Positions 52,788 through 61,309 of a stretch of DNA of 64,000 nucleotides are shown one piece after another. The stretch lies in contig NZ_JAPEHW010000003.1 in NCBI RefSeq assembly GCF_028875915.1, positions 1 through 64,000 on the forward strand, written 5' to 3'. The position numbers and the translations under genes were made by a program. Positions within the stretch are counted from its first letter, which is position 1. Each line of letters opens with the position of its first letter. The DNA is from Pseudoalteromonas sp. G4. Lineage in GTDB: Bacteria; Pseudomonadota; Gammaproteobacteria; Enterobacterales; Alteromonadaceae. The notes under the pieces are model-generated. The model was not told where the DNA came from, did not search any database, and saw only the letters and a list, made by a program, of their open reading frames with translations.

Positions 52788-53495
52788 ATGGATATATTGA
52801 ATAACTCATGGATCATAGGGATCGGAACTGGGATTCTTAGTGGGATCATAGTTACTTTTATCACAAGGAAAATATTTACTAAAAAAGACGAAAGAGAAAC
52901 CGCACAAAATATTGCGAGCGCCAACAGGGAAATTATGTATGCTCTACGACCAGGTATTTCCGATGGACATATTCCCGAAAAAAGTGTTTTAGAATCGTTG
53001 CGAAATGCTACTGCTAGGCACTACAAACTTGAACCACACTTATTATTTAGCCCTAAAAGTATTTCTGAGGAATTAATTAAAGAGATTATGGATTCGAGTT
53101 TTATTTCTTCAGAAACAAAACGGCAATATTGTGACTCATTAAATCCTTTGTTATCACCGGAAAATCCTGTCCATGAACAAGCTGAACAACTAGAAAATAC
53201 AAGGTTTGTTGCCAGAATTGAGTATCGAGAGAGAATGACGATGTTGTTTAGTTTAACCATTGGATTAATAGCTGCAATGGCTACAGTCTATACAACAATA
53301 AAGTCAAAAAGCAGTGGGAGCATTTTTTCGAAAGCATTCGATTCATTAATGCCAACCATTTTCGTTTTAGGTGGAACAATCCTTTTGATGAATGTCTTTA
53401 TTGCAGCATTGAAAATGCGGCATAAGCGGCTCCGAGAAGAGTATGGCGTTCCGGCAGCAGAAAGTTCTAACAATCAAAGGCAATCGGACACTTAA
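52788..53495 (+). CDS. Membrane protein, unknown, next to TIR gene
   Basis: A 235-residue protein with one N-terminal helix (about 8-27), a long charged cytoplasmic segment (about 30-145, rich in Glu, Lys, Asn) and two C-terminal helices (about 150-168 and 185-205). No family recognised. The gene starts 23 bases after GTTAGA at the end of the attC-like site. Its own end carries TCTAAC (53466-53471), the complement of that GTTAGA, so it also looks like a cassette. It might partner the TIR protein or be an independent cassette. Confidence 0.65.
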   Translation: MDILNNSWIIGIGTGILSGIIVTFITRKIFTKKDERETAQNIASANREIMYALRPGISDGHIPEKSVLESLRNATARHYKLEPHLLFSPKSISEELIKEIMDSSFISSETKRQYCDSLNPLLSPENPVHEQAEQLENTRFVARIEYRERMTMLFSLTIGLIAAMATVYTTIKSKSSGSIFSKAFDSLMPTIFVLGGTILLMNVFIAALKMRHKRLREEYGVPAAESSNNQRQSDT

Positions 53496-53558
53496 TGCGG
53501 CGCTGCTTTAGGCGGAAGAAGTTAATTTAATCATCATTAATAAAAGAAGGAAATCGAA

Positions 53559-53735
53559 ATGCTACATGAAGCAGTAGGGGTTGTTACTATAGGCAGTACA
53601 GTAACCACGATAAGAAAGTATGAAAATGGAATGTATGGGGTTGAGGCTGATGGTAAAGTAGTATATTCAGGCGCTACACTAGAGGAACTAACAGATAAAC
53701 TTGATGAAAATAACTTAAAATATTCAATCAAATAA
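53559..53735 (+). CDS. Small protein, 58 aa, cassette-like
   Basis: A short frame of 58 codons starting at ATG with AGAAGG about nine bases upstream. The product begins MLHEAVGVVTIGSTVTTIRK and ends LKYSIK; it is rich in Val, Thr, Glu and Lys, with a beta-strand-like pattern and no membrane helix. It follows GTTAAT at 53521 by 38 bases, like the other genes here behind GTTRRR-type sites. Function unknown; coding status moderately likely. Confidence 0.5.
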   Translation: MLHEAVGVVTIGSTVTTIRKYENGMYGVEADGKVVYSGATLEELTDKLDENNLKYSIK

Positions 53736-53741
53736 CAAGAA

Positions 53742-53855
53742 CCATTGGGTCTGAGTCCTTGATTCCACTTACCTAATCAAACCAATGAGGTCAGAGTCGT
53801 TGATTTTGACTTCATGATTACAAACCAACAAATCTAAGACTCTGAGTCCCATTAA
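53742..53855. repeat. REP-like element with direct and inverted copies
   Basis: Three related blocks: GGGTCTGAGTCCTTGATT (from 53747), GAGGTCAGAGTCGTTGATT (from 53787) and, inverted, AAATCTAAGACTCTGAGTCCC (to 53850). The last two form a long imperfect hairpin. This resembles REP/BIME-like elements mobilised by Y1 transposases; no transposase gene is nearby. Confidence 0.6.
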
Positions 53856-53908
53856 TCTATATTTTTAGCTATTTATTAAGGCACTACTAAACCAACTCAG
53901 GAAACACC

Positions 53909-54526
53909 ATGCACAAAAAATCACATTGGGAAACGGTTTACACAACAAAAGCATCAAATGCGGTGAGTTGGTTTCAGCCCCATGCGGTGACCTCGTTAAA
54001 GTTGTTAAACCGTTTAAATTGTGAAAAAAGTGCTGCCATTATTGATGTGGGTGGTGGTGCGTCCACTTTGGTTGATGATTTGCTGTTAAATGGGCATACA
54101 AATGTATCGGTGCTTGATCTATCTGGTGCTGCCCTTGAAACGTCTAAAAAGCGTATTGGCGAAAATTCAGCAAATGTAAAGTGGATTGAAGCGGATATAA
54201 CAGAGGTAACACTGCCAAAACAGCAATTTGATGTATGGCATGATCGCGCGGTATTTCACTTTTTAACAACGCCTGAAGAGCGCAGCGCTTATATGAAAAA
54301 CGTAATGCATGCGGTAAGACCACATGGCCACATTATTATTGCCACATTTGCAGAAGATGGCCCAGAAAAGTGCAGTGGCTTGCCTATTGTGCGTTACAGT
54401 GCAGAAAGCTTACACGGCGAATTTGGCGAGCATTTTGAACTAAAAGAACAACTGCTTGAAACCCATAAAACGCCGCTTGGTACTACGCAACAGTTTGTTT
54501 TTTGTCACTTTGTAAAAAAGGGCTAG
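53909..54526 (+). CDS. SAM-dependent methyltransferase, class I
   Basis: A 205-residue cytosolic methyltransferase. The SAM-binding motif I is IIDVGGGASTLVDDLL (about residue 45), an acidic loop (VLDLSGAALE) binds ribose hydroxyls, and motif post-I is WIEADITE. The WHDRAVFHFL region is motif II-like. It resembles the family of small-thiol or halide/metalloid methyltransferases, but the substrate cannot be read. Isolated gene with GGAAAC before the ATG. Confidence 0.8.
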   Translation: MHKKSHWETVYTTKASNAVSWFQPHAVTSLKLLNRLNCEKSAAIIDVGGGASTLVDDLLLNGHTNVSVLDLSGAALETSKKRIGENSANVKWIEADITEVTLPKQQFDVWHDRAVFHFLTTPEERSAYMKNVMHAVRPHGHIIIATFAEDGPEKCSGLPIVRYSAESLHGEFGEHFELKEQLLETHKTPLGTTQQFVFCHFVKKG

Positions 54527-54785
54527 CAAGGTGTAGCCACATATCGCGTTCTCGCCCTCTCCCTCTCGCCCTATTTACTTTGTTTGCTCTTTGCTTTTCG
54601 CAGCAAACATATTATTTACTGCCTTAAATAAGTCACCAAATGTGGCAAAAGATAAGCTGAACGTGGGAAAAAGTATTTATTTTCCGATTTTAGTGAATTA
54701 AGCGCTAAAAAAGCGGATAATTACACCCATTATGTTTGCCTTGCTGCAACCACCTATTCGCGGCGACACACTTGGAACCTAATTC

Positions 54786-56969
54786 ATGGAAATCAAAGTA
54801 AATTATCTTGATAACTTGCGCTTAGAAGCGCTGTTTGACGACTTTAACGTTATTGCCGATCAGCCTATTCGCTATAAAGGCGATGGTAGCGCACCTGGTC
54901 CATTCGATTATTTTCTTGCCTCATCTGCGCTGTGTGCGGCGTATTTTGTAAAGGTGTACTGTAACGCGCGCGATATTCCAACTAACGATATTCGCCTGTC
55001 GCAAAACAACATTGTTGACCCAGAAAACCGTTACAACCAAATCTTTAAAATTCAGGTTGAGCTGCCAGAGAGCATTTCTGACAAAGACCGTGAAGGTATT
55101 TTGCGTTCAATCGACCGTTGTACCGTTAAAAAGGTAATTCAGACAGGCCCAGAGTTTGTTGTAGAAGCAGTTGAAAACCTAGATGAAGACGCGCAAGCCA
55201 TGTTAATGGGTCAGCCGGAAGGCGACGCCAATACCATGATTTTAGGTAAAGACTTACCGCTTGAGCAAACCATTCAAAACATGACCAAGATTTTAGAAGA
55301 CTTGGGCATGAAAATTGAAATCTCATCGTGGCGTAACATTGTGCCAAACGTATGGTCGCTTCATATTCGCGATGCGGCATCTCCGATGTGTTTTACTAAT
55401 GGTAAAGGCGCAAGCAAAGAAAGCGCGCTGTGCTCGGCACTTGGCGAATTTATTGAGCGTTTAAACTGTAACTTTTTCTATAACGATCAATTCTTTGGTG
55501 AAGAAATTGCCAATAACGATTTTGTCCATTACCCAAATGAAAAATGGTTTAAACCAGGCCCAGAAGACGAGCTACCAAACGAGATTTTAGACGACTACAC
55601 GCTGGATATTTACGACCCAGAGCAAGAGCTGCGTGGTTCTAACCTGATTGACACCAACTCTGGTAATGTTGAGCGCGGTATTTGTTCAATTCCGTACACG
55701 CGTCATTCAGATGGCGAAACGGTTTATTTCCCGTCAAACCTGATTGAAAACTTATTTTTAAGTAACGGCATGAGCGCGGGTAACAACCTTGCCGAGGCCA
55801 AAGTACAGTGTTTATCTGAAATCTTTGAGCGCGCGGTAAAACGCCAAATCATCGAGCAAGAAATTGTATTGCCAGATGTACCAGAAGACGTACTGAATAA
55901 ATACCCAAGCATTGTTGCAGGTATTAAAGGGCTAGAAGAGCAAGGCTTCCCAGTAGTCATTAAGGATGCCTCACTTGGCGGCCAGTTCCCAGTAATGTGT
56001 GTTACCTTAATGAACCCGAAAACGGGCGGCGTTTTTGCCTCATTTGGTGCGCACCCAAGCTTTGAAGTGGCGCTTGAGCGAAGCCTTACTGAGCTATTAC
56101 AAGGCCGCAGTTTTGAAGGCTTAAACGATGTACCTAAGCCAACCTTTAACTCAATGGCTGTACAAGAGCCTGAAAACTTTGTTGAGCACTTTATTGATTC
56201 AACAGGCACTATTTCTTGGCGTTTCTTTAGTGCTAAGCACGATTACGAGTTTGTGGAATGGGATTTCTCAGGCACTAACCAAGAAGAGTGCGATGCCCTA
56301 TTCGGTATTTTAGAAGACATCGGTAAAGAAGCATATATTGCTGAATTTACTGGCCTTGGCACAGCATGCCGTATTTTGGTACCAGATTATTCTGAGGTTT
56401 ACCCAGCAGAAGACTTAATTTGGGATAACACCAACAAAGCACTTTTATACCGCGACGATATTTTAAACCTGCATTCACTGTCAGACGACGAGCTAGCTGA
56501 TTTAGTAAATCGTTTAGAAGAGAGCGAGCTTGATAACTACATTGATATCATTACCCTAATTGGTATTGAGTTTGATGAAAATACAGTGTGGGGTCAGCTT
56601 ACTATTCTAGAGCTTAAGCTATTAATTTACTTAGCATTAGGCGATTTAGAAGAAGTGAATAACCTCGTTGAAAGCTTCTTACAGTACAACGATAACACCG
56701 TTGAACGCGGCCTATTCTACCAAGCGCTACATGCAACACTGCAAGTAGCACTTGATGACGAACTTGAGTTTGAAGACTACCAGCATAACTTCACGCGCAT
56801 GTTTGGCGAAGAAGTAATGAACGCGATTATTGGCTCTATTAATGGCGATGTGCGTTTTTATGGTTTAACACCAACTAACTCGCAGCTAGAAGGCCTTGAT
56901 AAGCACCTGCGCTTAATCGAAAGCTACAAAAAGCTGCACAGCGCTCGCGCAAAATTAGCGGGTAAATAA
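54786..56969 (+). CDS. ycaO: OsmC-YcaO fusion protein
   Basis: A 727-residue protein. Residues about 1-140 are an OsmC-like domain (EIKVNYLDNLRLEALFDDFNVIADQP, with Cys in CAAYFV and TVKKV). Residues about 190-600 are a YcaO domain: ATP-binding parts such as GKGASKESALCSALGEFIERLNCNFFY and SAGNNLAEAKVQCLSEIFERAVK, with the acidic ligands for Mg-ATP. The C-terminal part has helical tetratricopeptide-like features. In E. coli the related YcaO supports RimO-dependent methylthiolation of ribosomal protein S12; the OsmC fusion is known in marine gammaproteobacteria. A terminator follows. Confidence 0.9.
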   Translation: MEIKVNYLDNLRLEALFDDFNVIADQPIRYKGDGSAPGPFDYFLASSALCAAYFVKVYCNARDIPTNDIRLSQNNIVDPENRYNQIFKIQVELPESISDKDREGILRSIDRCTVKKVIQTGPEFVVEAVENLDEDAQAMLMGQPEGDANTMILGKDLPLEQTIQNMTKILEDLGMKIEISSWRNIVPNVWSLHIRDAASPMCFTNGKGASKESALCSALGEFIERLNCNFFYNDQFFGEEIANNDFVHYPNEKWFKPGPEDELPNEILDDYTLDIYDPEQELRGSNLIDTNSGNVERGICSIPYTRHSDGETVYFPSNLIENLFLSNGMSAGNNLAEAKVQCLSEIFERAVKRQIIEQEIVLPDVPEDVLNKYPSIVAGIKGLEEQGFPVVIKDASLGGQFPVMCVTLMNPKTGGVFASFGAHPSFEVALERSLTELLQGRSFEGLNDVPKPTFNSMAVQEPENFVEHFIDSTGTISWRFFSAKHDYEFVEWDFSGTNQEECDALFGILEDIGKEAYIAEFTGLGTACRILVPDYSEVYPAEDLIWDNTNKALLYRDDILNLHSLSDDELADLVNRLEESELDNYIDIITLIGIEFDENTVWGQLTILELKLLIYLALGDLEEVNNLVESFLQYNDNTVERGLFYQALHATLQVALDDELEFEDYQHNFTRMFGEEVMNAIIGSINGDVRFYGLTPTNSQLEGLDKHLRLIESYKKLHSARAKLAGK

Positions 56970-56978
56970 AATAAATTG

Positions 56979-57009
56979 GGGTAAGTCCATTAGGGCTTAC
57001 CCTTTTTTT
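56979..57009 (+). terminator. Terminator after ycaO
   Basis: A ten-base stem (GGGTAAGTCC / GGGCTTACCC with one wobble), four-base loop, then seven T. Confidence 0.9.
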
Positions 57010-57050
57010 GCCCGTTGTTTACTAGAACCTATTAAACAAGGCGATTTGGT

Positions 57051-57275
57051 CTAGCCAACAGCCTCTGAGCTTTGCTGCTTAATATCATCCTTTAAAACCA
57101 ATACAGCAAGGTAAATAAAACCAAGCGGTGGAATTAATGAAAGCAATACGCCAATTAGCGCGGTAAGTTTTGGCGAATTGGTTTTACGTTTACCTAAATA
57201 AAAACTCAAAAAGCCAACAACTAAAAAAACAGAGATAGCAACTATTTCACCAATCAGTGTAGCATTAATATTCAT
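57051..57275 (-). CDS. Small membrane protein, 74 aa
   Basis: A protein with two membrane helices (about 8-28 and 37-60) joined by a Lys/Arg-rich loop (GKRKTNSPKL), with a Pro-Pro in the second helix and an acidic C-terminal tail. It resembles small envelope proteins of unknown function. Convergent with ycaO, downstream of the next leftward gene. Confidence 0.6.
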   Translation of the reverse strand: MNINATLIGEIVAISVFLVVGFLSFYLGKRKTNSPKLTALIGVLLSLIPPLGFIYLAVLVLKDDIKQQSSEAVG

Positions 57276-57309
57276 GTGTTAATGTCCTTATAAACAATAT
57301 GAAAAATTA

Positions 57310-57951
57310 CTATACCTGCGTTTCTATCTTTTGTGAATTTGTTGCTGGGATAACCACTTTTTCTTGGCCTAACCCGCCAATTTCAAATAGTTCAAAGCCA
57401 TATTGCTTGGCTTTAAAATTTACAAAGGCGAGTACCTCGGTACTATCTAAATCAAACAAGTTTAGCTCAATGCCAACTTCGCGTTGTTGGTTTTGATTTT
57501 CAAACCATACCGTAGTGTTGCCTTTTATTGTTACAAACCCTGCTCGTTTAACGTCTTGCCAAGCGATGGTATTTTCAGTGTTTTTTTCTCTTCGAAAAAC
57601 ACCTGTTTGGTCAATTTTACACACATCTTTTTGATGAACCTTAAATTTCTTTTTACCAGAGCAGTAAATAAACGGTAAAGCCACCAACAATATCGGCCCG
57701 CCATATCGCCTGATATCATTAGGGTTGCCGTACAAAAAACCATAAACCCCAATAAGACCAGCCGTTAAAACAAGCAAAGCCATTGCAAGATTATTATCTT
57801 GATACTGAGCATTAAATTCAGTGCTTTCAAACCACTGCTGTATGCGAGACTTAATTTCAACCACGCGCTCTGGATAAGCGTTTTTATCTATGCTGTTTAA
57901 CGCTTCTAAGAGTGATTTATAACTGTAGTTTTCGTAATTTGGTTTCATCAA
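57310..57951 (-). CDS. Membrane protein with N-terminal helical motif and PH-like domain
   Basis: A protein of about 212 residues. The first 40 residues contain a recurring small-protein motif SYKSLLEALNSIDKNAYPERV, also seen at the start of various gammaproteobacterial membrane proteins. Two helices (about 57-78 and 84-97) follow, then a beta-rich domain (about 105-200, with the VWFENQNQQREVGIELNLFDL strand pattern) resembling bacterial PH-like domains. No function known. It may share a transcript with the 74-aa gene (34 bases away). Confidence 0.6.
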   Translation of the reverse strand: MMKPNYENYSYKSLLEALNSIDKNAYPERVVEIKSRIQQWFESTEFNAQYQDNNLAMALLVLTAGLIGVYGFLYGNPNDIRRYGGPILLVALPFIYCSGKKKFKVHQKDVCKIDQTGVFRREKNTENTIAWQDVKRAGFVTIKGNTTVWFENQNQQREVGIELNLFDLDSTEVLAFVNFKAKQYGFELFEIGGLGQEKVVIPATNSQKIETQV

Positions 57952-58007
57952 AAGTCTTTTTAAATTATTTATTTATAAGTGAAACTACCGCAAATTTAAG
58001 CGGTATT

Positions 58008-58736
58008 TTATAAATTCATCCACCACTGCATCATTTTTTGATCGTTCGCTTGTTCAGCAAGCTTTATATTATCAACAATGTAGGGTTTTAAAATCGCGTA
58101 AGCATCTTCACGGCTGTGGGTTTTTAATAGCACATTGCGATATGCGCGGATCAAGGTGTAGCGCTGATATGGAATAGCTCTGTCGTATTTTAGTTCAAAT
58201 AGCTGGTCAATAACTTGCTGTGCGCGGGTGAGCTCGCCGTCTTTTGTTAAACGGTGAAGCCACTGCGTACCAATATTTATCGCGGCGTTAGCATCATTAC
58301 ACTGGCCGCAGTACTCACTTTGCCAGGTTTCATGCATGTAATTTGAGATATAAAACGCATATAGGGGGTAAAACTCATCCACTGTACCACGGCCTAAAAA
58401 ACCCGCCATCTCTTGCACATCATTGCCGCGATTTTTCAACATTCGGGCGTATAGTACTTTAAAGTCGCGTTTATATTTATCAATGCCGTTATTTTTATCA
58501 TGATACGCTTTCATTTCTTCGGGCGTATAATTCATTGGATCTAAATACTTAATCGGCACCGAATGCCACCAATCTGGCTTTGGTACAGCAGCTTCAAACT
58601 CAGGCCACGATGGCCAACTTTTTTGCTGCTCTTTTTCACGCTCAACCAGCTCTTGATAGCTTTCACCACAGCCTGTGGCAAGTAACAACCAAGTAAAAGA
58701 CACTAAAAAAGTAACGAGTAATCGGCTATGGCGCAT
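58008..58736 (-). CDS. Lipoprotein, unknown
   Basis: A 242-residue lipoprotein (signal LLLATGCGES, Cys about residue 22). The mature part is helical and rich in Trp and Tyr; two CxxC-like pairs (YCGQCND) may form a metal or disulfide site. TPR-like helices occur towards the C-terminus (DGELTRAQQVIDQLFELKYD). The start at 58736 has AAGGA upstream; the longer upstream frame is not needed. No family recognised; single gene. Confidence 0.65.
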   Translation of the reverse strand: MRHSRLLVTFLVSFTWLLLATGCGESYQELVEREKEQQKSWPSWPEFEAAVPKPDWWHSVPIKYLDPMNYTPEEMKAYHDKNNGIDKYKRDFKVLYARMLKNRGNDVQEMAGFLGRGTVDEFYPLYAFYISNYMHETWQSEYCGQCNDANAAINIGTQWLHRLTKDGELTRAQQVIDQLFELKYDRAIPYQRYTLIRAYRNVLLKTHSREDAYAILKPYIVDNIKLAEQANDQKMMQWWMNL

Positions 58737-58888
58737 AAAATTCCTTGTGGCAACCAGCAAAATAGTTATCGCCAGTATATAACGGAACAAAGAATAATCG
58801 CGAAAGTTCTTTTTATTTCTAAAATCTAGCCTTAGCAAAAAAGAAATTAGTAAACAAAATAAGCCTCAAACCCCATTAAATATTCAAA

Positions 58889-59995
58889 TTAATTAATACC
58901 CGTTAAGGTATTATCGATTTGGGTTTGTTCTTCTTGGCTTAAGGTTGAACCATAAAATTGCGGCTTAGCTAATAAAAAACCTTGGTAATAATCAGCGCGA
59001 TAGCTTTGCAGGATTGCCAGCTCATCTTCACTTTCAATACCCTCAGCAATTACTTTTGTGCCATTATCGTGCGCCAGTTGAATAAGGTGTTTAACTATCG
59101 TTTGTTTGTAAGGATCGTTATGTAAGTTACGTACTAAATCCATATCGATTTTGACGTAATCAGGGCGGTATTTATGTAGCATATTAAGCCCCGACCATCC
59201 CGAGCCAATATCATCTAATGCCACACCGAAACCAGCATTACGGTAAAAGTTTAATATACCGCGCATTACCGATTCATCTGTGGCAGTTGTGGTTTCGGTA
59301 ATTTCAAATACCACATCTTCAGGGCGTATACCTAAGGCATTAATAGCAGAGGCTGTTGCTCGTAGGCAATACGATGGGTCGTAAATACTGGAAGGGTTGA
59401 AATTTATAAACAATTTGCCGTTTAAACCTGACTTTCTAAAATGCCCTACCGCTGAGCGCCTCGCTATTAGGTCAAGAGAAAAAAGTAAGTCAGACCCTTC
59501 TGCTAATTTAAACGCATGTGATGGCGGCACAATATTGTTAAACTCGTCTTTAATGCGAAACAGGCCTTCAAATGCAAAAGGCGAAGGGTTCCCTTGCTCA
59601 TCTAATGAAAATATCGGCTGAAAGTGTGTTTCGTAACTATGACTTTCTATGGCTTGAATAATCCATTCGCTGTTTAAGCGATTTATTAACACACTAGCTG
59701 GCACAATACGGCCAATATCGCTAAATGTAGGCTCGCCACCATCGGTTGTGGTGATTTTGGAAGCATTTAATTCATTTGGCTCAAACTCACCAAAAAGCCC
59801 CAGTAAAAAACGATTTACCTGCTCTTTTTTTACCTCAACACGAATGCTGTGTGAGTCTGTTTGTGCTGCTGGATAATTTCCGTTGCCACAAAAAAGAATG
59901 GCTTTATTTACACTCTCAAAAGTAGGTAAAAACAACCAAAACGTTGTTTCAGGGAATAAATAATTTTCGATTCTTTCACAATCAGCACAAAACAT
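58889..59995 (-). CDS. EAL-domain phosphodiesterase
   Basis: A 368-residue protein. The first 100 residues contain a CxxC (CADCERIENY) but no recognised sensor domain. The EAL domain covers about residues 110-355. Its motif reads EGL (FEGLFR) instead of EAL, but the Mg and substrate residues are otherwise present: INFNPSS (Asn), EITETT (Glu), LDDIGSG (two Asp), KIDMD (Lys) and the late IAEGIES (Glu) and QGFLLAKP (Gln). It is probably an active c-di-GMP phosphodiesterase. GGAGG lies before ATG 59995. It could influence the pilin-type system at the window start if the latter ATPase binds c-di-GMP; that link is speculative. Confidence 0.85.
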   Translation of the reverse strand: MFCADCERIENYLFPETTFWLFLPTFESVNKAILFCGNGNYPAAQTDSHSIRVEVKKEQVNRFLLGLFGEFEPNELNASKITTTDGGEPTFSDIGRIVPASVLINRLNSEWIIQAIESHSYETHFQPIFSLDEQGNPSPFAFEGLFRIKDEFNNIVPPSHAFKLAEGSDLLFSLDLIARRSAVGHFRKSGLNGKLFINFNPSSIYDPSYCLRATASAINALGIRPEDVVFEITETTTATDESVMRGILNFYRNAGFGVALDDIGSGWSGLNMLHKYRPDYVKIDMDLVRNLHNDPYKQTIVKHLIQLAHDNGTKVIAEGIESEDELAILQSYRADYYQGFLLAKPQFYGSTLSQEEQTQIDNTLTGIN

Positions 59996-60101
59996 GAGGA
60001 ACCTCCAAACGTTATCATACTGACGTAATACGTGACAGATAACAAAATGGTTTAGTGACAGGTATGTGCCAAGGTAAAACACCAATTAGACATGTTTCAT
60101 G

Positions 60102-60452
60102 TTACGATTCGCCTTTTAAGTAAACGCCAATATGCTTGCCTGAATATCTATGGTTTTTAAAGTTCCCTTGTTTAATCATTGGAAAAGCGCCCAAAGATTC
60201 TGAAATAAATTGTTGAATTCGTTGAGACTCTAATTCCATTTCTTTAGGTGTCACAATAAGTGGGGTGATAAGAAAATGGGAAAAATCCTGTTCACCATAA
60301 ACAACTCGATATCCCTTGGCCTCAAATACTTGTTTTATGGAGCGTATTTTTTTATCGCTTAGCGAGTTTGTGTGAAGATGAATAGTCGGCTTTTCAACTG
60401 AAGAGCATCCCACTAAAGTAAGTATTCCAAAATAAAGAAGTGCGTTTTTCAT
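60102..60452 (-). CDS. Small lipoprotein, unknown
   Basis: A 116-residue lipoprotein (lipobox LTLVGCSSV, Cys about residue 16). The mature part has an alternating alpha-beta pattern with a basic stretch KKIRSIKQVFEAKGYRVVYGEQ, reminiscent of SPOR or LytR-C-type domains, and ends in KHIGVYLKGES. No family assigned. It is downstream of an AT-rich spacer and upstream of the EAL gene on the same strand. Confidence 0.55.
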   Translation of the reverse strand: MKNALLYFGILTLVGCSSVEKPTIHLHTNSLSDKKIRSIKQVFEAKGYRVVYGEQDFSHFLITPLIVTPKEMELESQRIQQFISESLGAFPMIKQGNFKNHRYSGKHIGVYLKGES

Positions 60453-60585
60453 CCTTGCTACCGAGTATGTTTCCTAAAAACGCAAAAATCGCGCCCCGTT
60501 CTTTTATATTTTTACCAAATAATAGAGTACACAGCTATGAATAGATGTTTCACTATTTTGATTTTATTTTGTGGTAGCTCAGACA

Positions 60586-60608
60586 ATAAAAAGCACCCTT
60601 AGGTGCTA
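60586..60608 (-). terminator. Terminator after the CAT-like gene
   Basis: On the minus strand AGCACC / GGTGCT with a four-base loop followed by a T-rich run, two bases after the CAT-like stop codon. It closes the FAD monooxygenase/CAT transcript. Confidence 0.85.
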
Positions 60609-60610
60609 TG

Positions 60611-61309
60611 TTATTCGATTACGCTGGTTGTTAACGCATTAAACCGTGCTAGTAGTTTGTCGAGCACAAATGGGTCGCTATTTGCGTGATCAAAGCTAAT
60701 GCTTAGCGGCACAAAAGGTTCGCCATTTATAGTTTTACGTTGACCAAAATAAAATAAAGGACGCCCTGTTTTTAATTTATTACGATGAATTTGAAACGAT
60801 GAAAACGCCATGTTTGGTAAGTTACCAATAAATGGGCAAAGCGCCCACACTTCTTGTGGTAACACTTCTAATTTTGCGTCATTACAATCCACTGATTGAC
60901 GGTAATAAAGGGCAAATTCAAGCCACGAAAGCGACGTTACATTTTCTAAAATCACATCTTTAAAACGCAGGTCACCACCCACCGCTATTGGGCAAAAAAT
61001 GGGTAAATTATCAAAACGGTACCATTTACCGTTAATGTTTCGGGTAGAGAAAATCCACTCGCTTTTAAGCGCTCTTGCCAAGCACCAAATCAAAAAACCT
61101 TGAAACGAAGCGCCTTCTGCCGACGAATAATAACACTGATATGTCTCTCTTGCTTTTGCTAAAGGCAAATCAAGGGTGATAGATAAGTAAGGGTCGCTTA
61201 CAAGGCTATCATCATGAAAATAATCCATTGCCCAGCGCTCGTAAAACGAGAGATCTTGCTTTGTTAATAATTGGCCTTGGTAAGTGTCTAACAGCATGTT
61301 TAGTTGCAT
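60611..61309 (-). CDS. CatA-like O-acetyltransferase
   Basis: A 232-residue protein of the chloramphenicol acetyltransferase fold. The catalytic motif H-x-x-x-D reads DHANSD (about residue 208), at the usual place near the C-terminus. Other CAT-like segments are FYERWAMDYFHDD near the N-terminus and FSTRNINGKWYRFD. True chloramphenicol resistance is not shown; many CatA-like proteins acetylate other hydroxyl groups. Its start overlaps the FAD monooxygenase gene by ten bases (coupled translation). GAGG lies seven bases before its ATG. Confidence 0.75.
   Translation of the reverse strand: MQLNMLLDTYQGQLLTKQDLSFYERWAMDYFHDDSLVSDPYLSITLDLPLAKARETYQCYYSSAEGASFQGFLIWCLARALKSEWIFSTRNINGKWYRFDNLPIFCPIAVGGDLRFKDVILENVTSLSWLEFALYYRQSVDCNDAKLEVLPQEVWALCPFIGNLPNMAFSSFQIHRNKLKTGRPLFYFGQRKTINGEPFVPLSISFDHANSDPFVLDKLLARFNALTTSVIE

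Noticed and set aside
53440..53560. Complete fourth attC site after the membrane-protein gene
   Set aside because: Only the R''-like TCTAAC and a GTTAAT are present; no convincing stem between them could be found by eye.
60611..61309. Chloramphenicol resistance gene
   Set aside because: The catalytic motif is kept, but the protein is divergent and encoded with an FAD monooxygenase, so a biosynthetic role is as likely.
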